Below are positions 56,420 to 64,000 of a DNA stretch of 64,000 bases, piece by piece. Made by a program: the position numbers and the translations under genes. Location of the stretch: assembly GCA_024180945.1 (NCBI GenBank), contig JAKSGN010000041.1:372001-436000 (forward strand). Reading direction: 5' to 3'. Source of the stretch: Macrophomina tecta (Eukaryota > Ascomycota > Dothideomycetes > Botryosphaeriales > Botryosphaeriaceae). The first letter of the stretch is position 1; every line of letters begins with the position of its first letter. The notes beneath the pieces were generated by a model. That model ran no database searches. It was not told the origin of the DNA and saw only the letters and a list, made by a program, of their open reading frames with translations.

Positions 56420-57597
56420 AGGGATGTTGAACACTAGGTTTGTGTGGATGTTCTCGTTGCGCCGCCGCGCCGCGTTTGCCTGCTCGACGACTCGTAGGGC
56501 GTTTCGGAGAAGGTGCTTGTCGCCGAAGCTGCCAAGGAGCTGTTCGATGCAGCTCTTCGATGGCAAAGTTCTCAGCGCCAAATGAACGCACAAACCGGCC
56601 GGGGGCGTCTGGCGGTGGTGGTGATGGTGGGGATCCAAACGCGACGTGTGCTGGTTGCGGGTAGGTTTTCCTCGCGTTACAGCGTTCCCGACGGTGGCGA
56701 TGGAGACTCGCCGGGCAAGGGATTGGAGCAGGGTGGTTCGGGTGGAGCGCGAGAGTGGAGTTCACATTGCTGGCAGAGATGAAAGGGCTTTGAGAGAGCA
56801 GCTTGTTGGCGGTCTTTGTCGCCGTTTCTTGCGCGGGGAACTCGCGCTGGCCCCACAGCAGCTGCTCGGGCACTCAGCCTGGACCCTGTGCGCGAAACAG
56901 GCACCAAGGCATAGAATCAAGCACTCGCCCAGCTGCTACAGACAGGCAGCAAGGCATTCGGTGACCACTCACGACCAGCTGTCGCAGAGGCCGAGGTGTT
57001 GTGGGCTTGGCACGAAGAGGAACCGCGTGCGGGCTGCTGCGAGAAGCGGGCGCCGTCGATCCATTTCCCCGAGAGCGCCTCTCCAACGCTTCTCCCACAG
57101 CTTGACCCTCTATCTGCTCGCTCAGGAATTCTTTGAGCACGTTCCTGCAGCGGCCGCTGCACAGCAGGTACGCCTACGCCCCCATCCGCCAGGCCGTCTG
57201 TGCCCGCCGCCACCTCACAACCGCCCCGTTCCGCAGGGTGACGCGAGGACGCCTCGTGGCAGCTGTCTCCCCCGCCGTTGGCAGCTTTGGGAGCGACTGA
57301 GCTCACGTTTCGTCCGGGCACACAGGAGCCGTCCAAGGCGGGTGCTGTGCTCCCGGAAGAGTTTTCAGGCAGGCCCGGGGCTCGAGCTGTCTCGCTGGGC
57401 GGGACGGCGCCGCATAGCATGACGTTAGGGAGTGGAGAAGCTGACCTTGGGTGTATCGCGACAGTAACCTGAGGACAGTCCATGGTCACGGCATTGCTCC
57501 CGCACGGCCCTGATAAGCCATCGGTCTAGGTGAAACTCACGCGGCGCTACTCCACCGAAGTTTGACAGCAGACGCCTCAACACCACGAATAGCAGCC
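56420..57597. other. Head-to-head intergenic region (RNase H1 and DUF202-like genes)
   Basis: About 1.2 kb between divergent starts, so likely a shared promoter region. Open frames here are Arg/Pro-rich shadows; no gene is supported. Confidence 0.6.
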
Positions 57598-58072
57598 ATG
57601 TTCGAGGTATGCCCGGCCGTCGCAGCCCACATTAACGCAGCCGGGGCGCTCATGTACGACTGGGCAGGGCCGACACGCAGCAGACAGGTATCGGCTGCGC
57701 CTCCACCGCGCGCGCTCCGTCATCCTGACACCGGACGAGCTTGTTGAGATCCGGGCGGCGCAGAGAACCTTCGAGGGCGCGTACATCCGCACGGCGCTCG
57801 GGCAGTTTTCGTTCGCGCTGGTGGTGCTCAAGATCTTCACGGCGGAATTCTACTCGATTGGCGCGTTGTTCGCCGTGTACGGGGCCGGGGTGCTGTTCAC
57901 CAGCCTGCTGCGGCGGCAGCACGGCAACAAGCAGTTCTTCAGCGAGGTGGGCGAGGACGGGCTGCACCGCAAGAAGTTTAGGACCAGCGGCAACGTCGTG
58001 TCGGTGCTCACGGCGCTATCGGTGGCAGCGTACGCGTCGCTGCTGGTCCTGACATTGAAACTCTCCTCCTGA
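57598..58072 (+). CDS. Small DUF202-like membrane protein
   Basis: Two exons, 57598-57606 (Met-Phe-Glu only) and 57668-58072, give 137 residues with a 61-nt intron. The second exon reads RSVILTPDELVEIRAAQRTF, then EGAYIRTALGQFSFALVVLK, then a hydrophobic stretch YSIGALFAVYGAGVLFTSLL, RRQHGNKQFF, and a last membrane segment VVSVLTALSVAAYASLLVL. This is the layout of small fungal multi-span proteins of the DUF202 (YidH-like) kind: an N-terminal loop with a conserved RTF, then three hydrophobic segments. Function is unknown. The 9-nt first exon is inferred because 57598 is the only nearby ATG whose splice gives the correct frame; an upstream start is possible. Exon 2 is well supported. Confidence 0.72.
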
Positions 58073-58814
58073 TAACTGGGGACGATGCTTTGGGCGGATT
58101 GCACAAGTCTCAACCCTCAACAAACGCCGGCGGCTTGGCTCGGGCTCCCCCACGACTCCGCGACGGCGCCAGCGCTGACAAAAATCTATCACGGAGCATG
58201 CTCAAACGGGCGGGGATCAGCGGGCTGGCGAGCTATCAGGCAGCGCAGCGAGCACGCCGTCTCGGGCGGGAGCGTGGGCGGATGATTGGCCGCGGAAGAA
58301 GCAAGGCGGAGCTGCGGGGCGCGGCGGAACAGCTCCCAGCGCACAGCCGCCTGCTTTCGGCGTGTCGCAAGCATCAGGAACGAGCCAGGCCAAGCCAGAG
58401 CATGCCACGCTCATTGCAGCAGTGCTCAGCAAGCTCGGGGCCGGGGCGCCAGGCGTGAGGCGGGCCGTCGCGATACAGTCAGTAGATATGTAAATCCCAT
58501 CGATGCCTTCCCCGTCAGCAAGTCTCCCCCAGCCGCCGCCGCCGTTTCTCTTGCTACCGCCGCTCGCCCAAACACCCCATAAACACCCTCCAGCTGCCGT
58601 CTTCCGCGGCCGCTCCCGACGCCCGCCGCCCTCTGCGCAGACTTTTTTTTTTTTTTTCCCTTTTTCCCTCGCCCTCGCCTGCCCGGCTCCGCGCCGCGCC
58701 CTCAGTCCGAGCCAAACAGCAGACGGCTCTTGGCCTAGTGAGGCTCAGCCTTACCCACCGCCACATCATCGCGCCTGTCGCTTGACTCGCACCTGCACAT
58801 CGCATCCTTGCGCC
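58073..58814. other. Intergenic / 5' leader region of the PFK-2/FBPase-2 gene
   Basis: No gene is seen. A C/T-rich stretch with a T15 run at 58643-58657 precedes the start, as is common in fungal promoters and leaders. Confidence 0.6.
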
Positions 58815-61296
58815 ATGCCGCTAATTACGGATATATCTGATCATCACACCCCGCGCCCGCTGCGCACCACCGACCCTCCTCACATTGCTACCAAGCTCCT
58901 GCGCAAGCAGTCCACCCACAGCGACGTTGCCCGCTCCGTTCTGATGAATAACACCATCCCGCCCTACCGACTGGACGGCTATACCCACCCTCCCGAAAAC
59001 CACCAATCGCCACGCCAGCTGCCGGTCCGTCCGCCGCCGCCGCAGAGTCAGAGCCCGCGCATCCACCCCAACGGCCCCGGCCGTGCCCCTGGGACCCTTG
59101 ACGGCCACGACGCTGCTGACCTGAAGCTTCCGCCGAGCGTCGCCGGCGCCCAGCTTCACCATGCCCTCGCCTCCAACGGCGTAGGGAACGCGCTGTCCGA
59201 CACCCCTATGCCCACTGCCCCGAGCAGCCCCAGAATGTGAGTGCTTCCCCGTCGAACCGAACCGATCATCCTACCATTTCCACAATTACATCAACTGGTA
59301 CGACGTCACGTCCTCGGCCCAACCATTGGTGGCTGGAGATCGCCCGTACCCACAACCCTCTCGGTCCGACTTCGCTGCACCGCGCTCTTATCAAATACAT
59401 CAATTTCAGCCTCTCTCGTCTGCTCCAAGAGTTTACAACTCTCTAACAATGGACAGTCCGCCCATACGCCAGAACTCCGTCTCCGGCAGCTCCACGCCGC
59501 GCATCCGCCCCACCACCCTCGATATCCCCGGCCTCACAAAGTCGAAAGTCTCGCCAGATGGCCGCATTGCCCAGCGCGACCTGGGCGCTAAGCTGCTCAT
59601 TGTCATGGTCGGCCTGCCCGCCCGTGGCAAGAGCTATATCACGAAGAAGATGGCCCGATACCTGAACTGGCTGCAGCACGAGACGCGCATCTTCAACGTC
59701 GGAGAGCGCCGTCGCATAGCTGCCGGAAGTGGAGGAACACATAACCCACAGCCGTCGCCAGGACTAGAAAGGCGCCCGCAGGATTCTGTGCGCCGCCAGA
59801 GCATCAATACGGCTGCACCACAGGGCGCAATCGAGCAGAAGCAGCTGCTGGACCCGCCCCAGTTTGCCGCTAAAATTTTCGTCAATGGCGAGGCTGTGAC
59901 TCAGCCCGAGACCCCCAAGAACCCGCCCGAGCCCTCGAAAGAGGAGAAGGACCAGAAGTTCCTAGAAGCGGCTTTCCCCGAATTGACTAAGGCCTCGACA
60001 CCCGAGCAGCTGCCCGATCCTGAGAAGATGGACCAGGGCGCAAATTTCTTCGACCCCCAGAACCGGAAGGCCGCGCTTCTCCGGGAGCAGTGCGCCATGG
60101 AAACCCTCGACGAGGCCATCGAATACCTGGTTGACGGCTCCGGCACTGTCGCGATCATGGATGCAACCAACAGCACCTTGGAGCGCCGTGCAGCCATCAT
60201 GCGCCGCGTCCGCGACAGGTGCGGCAGCGAGCTCAACGTCTTGTTTGTCGAATCTCTCTGCAAGGATGAGCGTCTTCTGGAATCAAACATGCGCCTGAAG
60301 CTGTCTGGCCCCGACTACAAGGACAAGGACCCCGTCGCCTCCCTTGAGGATTTCAAGAAACGCGTGGCGATTTACGAGAAGGCGTATGTCCCGCTTGGCG
60401 ACTACGAAGAGAGGAACAACATGGCCTATGTCCAGATGGTCGATGTCGGCCGAAAGGTCATTTCGCATCAGATCAAAGGGTTCATCGCAGCACAGGCCGT
60501 GTACTACCTGCTCAACTTCAACTTGGCGCCTCGTATGATCTGGATCACGAGGCACGGGGAATCCATGGACAACGTCGCCGGCAAGATCGGCGGTGACTCG
60601 GACCTTAGCCCCAACGGTCATCGTTACGCAAGGGCCGTTACCAGATTCATCAATAACGAACGCGAAATCTGGGAGCACCATCAGCGCGAAAAGACTCAGA
60701 ACTCGCACTTCCCGCCGCTGCCTGGCGACATGTCGCCGCCCAACCCATACTTCCTTTCCGAAGAGGAAGTCCCGGTCAAGAACTTCTGTGTCTGGACATC
60801 CATGCTGAAGCGTGCCATTCAGACTGCGCAATACTTCGATGAAGAGGAGTTCGACCTCAAACAGATGCGCATGTTGGATGAGCTGAACGCCGGTTTCATG
60901 GAGGGGATGACGTATGAGGAGATCAGGGACAAGTACGCCGATGAGTTTGCCCTGCGCAAGCAGAACAAGCTTCAATACCGCTACCCTGGTCCCGGCGGTG
61001 AAGGCTATCTTGACATCATCAACCGTATCCGACCCGTGATTGTCGAACTCGAGCGCATGACTGACCACGCTTTGTTGGTAACTCACCGCAGCGTTGCTCG
61101 CGTCCTGCTGGCATATTTCCTGGGCCTGGACCGTAAGGAGGTTGCTGACATTGATTGCCCGCTTGGCATGCTCTACATGTTGGAGCCCAAGCCGTACGGT
61201 GTGGAGTTCAAGGCATACCGCTACAACCCTACCACTGACTGGTTTGACTACCTTCCGGACTACAAGCCCAGGCCAGCTCCCGAGGATTCTCACTAA
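58815..61296 (+). CDS. 6-phosphofructo-2-kinase / fructose-2,6-bisphosphatase
   Basis: Two exons, 58815-59236 and 59457-61296, encode 753 residues. A disordered Pro/Ser-rich leader of about 170 residues precedes the kinase domain with its P-loop variant VMVGLPARGKSYITKKMARY and FNVGERRR. An insert of about 110 residues separates this from GANFFDPQNRKAALLREQCA, MDATNSTLERR and VLFVESLCKD. The phosphatase domain has WITRHGESMDNVAGKIGGDS, CVWTSMLKRAIQTA, LDELNAGFMEGMTYEEI and VTHRSVARVLLAYF, with RHG and the second His present. The bifunctional cytosolic enzyme makes and removes fructose-2,6-bisphosphate, the switch between glycolysis and gluconeogenesis. Whether both activities persist cannot be told; Met replaces the usual acidic residue shortly after ELNAGFMEG in animal enzymes. 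Confidence 0.93.
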
Positions 61297-63050
61297 GTTG
61301 GACTGCTCCCTTCTCGGCACCAGGCTTCTTCATCCCTACATTCTATTCGTTTTTGTCGTTTCTGCTACTGCAAAATATGGGCGGAGCCTACTTTTCTGAG
61401 ACTGGTCACCCGCTTTCTTCTTTCTCTTCTCTGACCAGTTGGTTGCATAGGGTGGCGTTTTCCTTGATGGCGTTCCCTAGTGCTCTTTACATCTCATGAC
61501 TCAGCAAAGAGAAAAAGAAGGAAACCCCACTAGACCGAAATCTTTTTGTCAATGGAGACTGCTTTTCTCTTCTCAACTCTTACGTCCGTCCGTCCGTCCG
61601 TCCGTCCGTCCGTCCATTTCTTTCAAAGCTTAATCTTTCTTTACGGGCCGCTTGATATCTGCAGCTGCGACCCGTGCGGCTCAAGCTTCGTTTTTCTTCT
61701 TTCGTTTATTGTAAGACTCAAAGACAAGGTGAAACAGGCATCAGTGAATAGGTGGTTGATATGGTGGCATTGGCTGGGGCTTTTTTTTTTACGCCTTCCT
61801 TTCTCTCGGTTACTGCGTGGTTTTTGCGTAATGTAAAGCAATGGCGCTGGCGGAATTCTTTGGTCGGTCTGCGCGCGTCCCCGAGGTGGGGGGACTTTCT
61901 TTTTTTCGTTATGGAGAAACGTATAACTACTACATCTATCCCATCGCTCTCGTGCTCTCCTGGTTGCATGTCTCCCTTGTGAACGGTGGTACCTAGTAGT
62001 GTTTATTCAATTGATGTACGACCAGGGACTATGCCCAGATGGGGAGACCATCCTCCGTCGATCCCTGCGTCAGTGGAATTCAGTGGAATTGACGTTGATG
62101 GGTTGTTCGAGTCAGGAGCTCGACCTGGGCCTGGGTTTTCGCTGTGCCTTGTAGATGGACGGCGGCCTGGCGGAGCGCGGAGATCGTTCCTTGGATCGAG
62201 ACAGTGAGGGTATGCGGGTATGACGTCATCCTTCTGCCTCCCTTCGTGCGCACTGGAAGACTTGCGGGGTGTCGTTCGGTTGTGACAAGCACAGGAACAT
62301 AAAAGGCATTGAGAATAAGAACGTAGGCTGCGATAGGGCATGCAAAACAGTCTTGCGTGGAACTGAGGGTACATGCTCTTAGTGAGTGCTTCGCGGGGCG
62401 GAAGTGATGTTGCGCTCGCTTCGGTGTAAGAGCGTGGTCGGGACTATGGCTGTGAGGAAAGCATCATAAACCATGCGTGGGAAGTCGCAGCACTCGTCCG
62501 GATGATAGTGTCCGGAAATCTGTGGGACATTAGCGTCTGGCAAGTGCTTCGACTCCCTACAGGCGGAATCGCTGGTACAAAATGAATGAGACCGGGCTCC
62601 TATGAAAGAATCACCCGCTAGTCGAAATGAATACCGAGACAACATCAGGGCCGCACTTCTTGAACAAAACGCTGATGGGTGCGTATATCTTGTAATGGCC
62701 CTTGGAGGCGCCCCGGAAGGATCATGAAGACCAGTAAGTTGAAGACCGTAAATCAGGACCTTCCGCATCGTTCAGTAATGGGATTTAACAGGAGAAGGGA
62801 CGAAACCGAACATCTACCGCATCCCAGATGAAAGTCCTCATTTGTGTGAGTTTAGAGCACTAAATCGCCACTATGGCTAAACCTCTCTTCACGCTGCATA
62901 TTCACTATAAATTACTGTCTTCTTTTGGCGTGGTATACACTTCGCTTTTGTGTACCATATATTTGGAAGCAAATATCACCATCAAAAGACGCAACCACTT
63001 GAAGTTGCACGATTTCATGCATTCGGATATCTAAAGTTGGAACTCACCTA
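61297..63050. other. 3' flank and intergenic region
   Basis: No supported gene. The first few hundred bases should be the 3' UTR of the preceding gene and include a (CGTC)n tract. Further right, frames are short and stop-rich. Confidence 0.6.
61583..61615. repeat. (CGTC)n tetranucleotide microsatellite
   Basis: About eight perfect CGTC units lie about 290 bp past the stop codon of the bifunctional kinase/phosphatase gene. Confidence 0.9.
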
Positions 63051-63069
63051 CATCAGGTCGTCCGGCAGC

Positions 63070-64000
63070 CTAGCCAATCATGCCGAACGACCTCAGCCGC
63101 CGCATGAGCTCTTCGGAAACCGTGCCATCAGCCCGCCGTCTCCAGCTCCCTCCCACCGCCCGCAAAGCCTGCCTCCGCCCCTCGTGCAAGAGCTCATCCG
63201 CCGGCTCTCTCCCAGGCCTGTCATACCTCCTCTCCGGCGCATGAATATGCTGAACCTTCGTCCTGCATGATACACAGCACCGGGCGACCATGTTCCTCCT
63301 CGCTGCATATCCGCTCGCAGCCCTCGCCCCTCGCCCCCTCCGCGCCCAGGTCGCCGTGCAGCCGGCTCCAGTCGACCTTTTCAAGAATGTCCTGGATCAC
63401 AGCGTAGAATTGTGGCCGCAATCCATCGCGGGCGCGGGTCGCTCGTGTCCAGCTCGAAGCCTGGCCCGCGAGCGATGTCCGCCTAGCACGGAGGCACTGG
63501 ATGAGGCGGCGTTGCCGTCTCGCCTCTGCGCCACGGGGCGAAGCCGAAGCGCTCGGAGCCAGTGCGCCCGAGGGCGAGGACGCGATTTCACCTGGGCTTG
63601 CGCCTTACGCTCCATGTGTAGGCTCTTCGCCGACCCGCCATCGGGAGTTTGGGCGTCGATGCTGCGGAGTGGTCGGGGCCATCTGTCGATGGCGTGGTGG
63701 TGCAGCGCAAGGGTGATGATGTAGGCGGTGCGGAGGAGGTTGTAGCAGGACATGCAGAGGAATGGGCGTCCAGAGGGCGGCCGTGATTTGCGGACTCGGA
63801 GAATGTTTCTGTTCGATTGGTGTCGCATGGAACGGGATGGGTGGCTATATGTGGTGATTGCACTTGAGGCGGTGGATAGTGCTGAGGGGTCGACGGCAAG
63901 GGAGTGGGAGGATGTAATCGTCGGCTATCATCTCGGTGACCGTGTTCCGCAAGTACTTCTGTCATGCTATGTGGATGTGGTGGGATGCGCTGCACCACGG
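63070..64000 (-). other. Possible minus-strand gene, unresolved, reaching the window edge
   Basis: GC-rich sequence with overlapping minus-strand frames that look partly coding: CMSCYNLLRTAYIITLALHH near 63690-63760, RPQFYAVIQDILEKVDWSRL near 63360-63420, and an Arg-rich end reading LMRRLRSFGMIG to a stop at 63070. They lie in different frames and I could not find a splice pattern joining them. It may be a real multi-exon gene continuing beyond 64000, or chance open frames in GC-rich DNA. No family is recognised. Confidence 0.3.

Overview
The window is nuclear DNA from a filamentous ascomycete (Pezizomycotina). Short introns (about 50-220 bp) with GT...AG ends, RPB2, a P-type plasma-membrane H+-ATPase, an NRPS, a siderophore transporter, several P450s and TA-rich mutated repeats that look like RIP products all point that way. 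I cannot fix the class; Dothideomycetes is only a guess. No tRNA, rRNA or CRISPR array was found.

Three regions can be seen. (1) 1-5.4 kb is GC-rich and holds a LicD-family protein (2311-3405, with a 10-nt exon) and a ubiquitin-like/WLM metalloprotease (4179-5393). (2) 5.4-36 kb is an accessory, decaying island. AT-rich mutated repeats alternate with metabolic genes: an alpha/beta hydrolase with one frameshift (7451-8259), an intronless bacterial-looking secreted hydrolase (10838-11899), an intact six-exon P450 (13461-15395), a broken MDR reductase (18258-19146), an intact NmrA-like reductase (20533-21503), a second P450 (22855-27432) split by an intact hAT transposon (23489-26213) with a perfect 8-bp target duplication, then a decayed NRPS (29.6-33.7 kb) followed by a decayed siderophore-iron transporter (33.7-34.9 kb). 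(3) 36-64 kb is mostly housekeeping DNA: RPB2, an aldo/keto reductase, PMA1-type H+-ATPase, a trypsin-fold protease with an in-frame stop and a duplicated 3' end, RNase H1, a small DUF202-like membrane protein and a 6-phosphofructo-2-kinase/fructose-2,6-bisphosphatase. The last 2.7 kb is unresolved.

The core genes are independent housekeeping functions. The island reads as the remains of one or more secondary-metabolite or iron-acquisition loci (P450s, reductases, hydrolases, NRPS, transporter) that have been eroded by repeats, deletions, frameshifts and a recent transposon insertion. Exon coordinates were derived by hand from reading frame and splice consensus; every multi-exon model reported as intact has consistent intron phases. 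Family names come from motif recognition, not from database searches.
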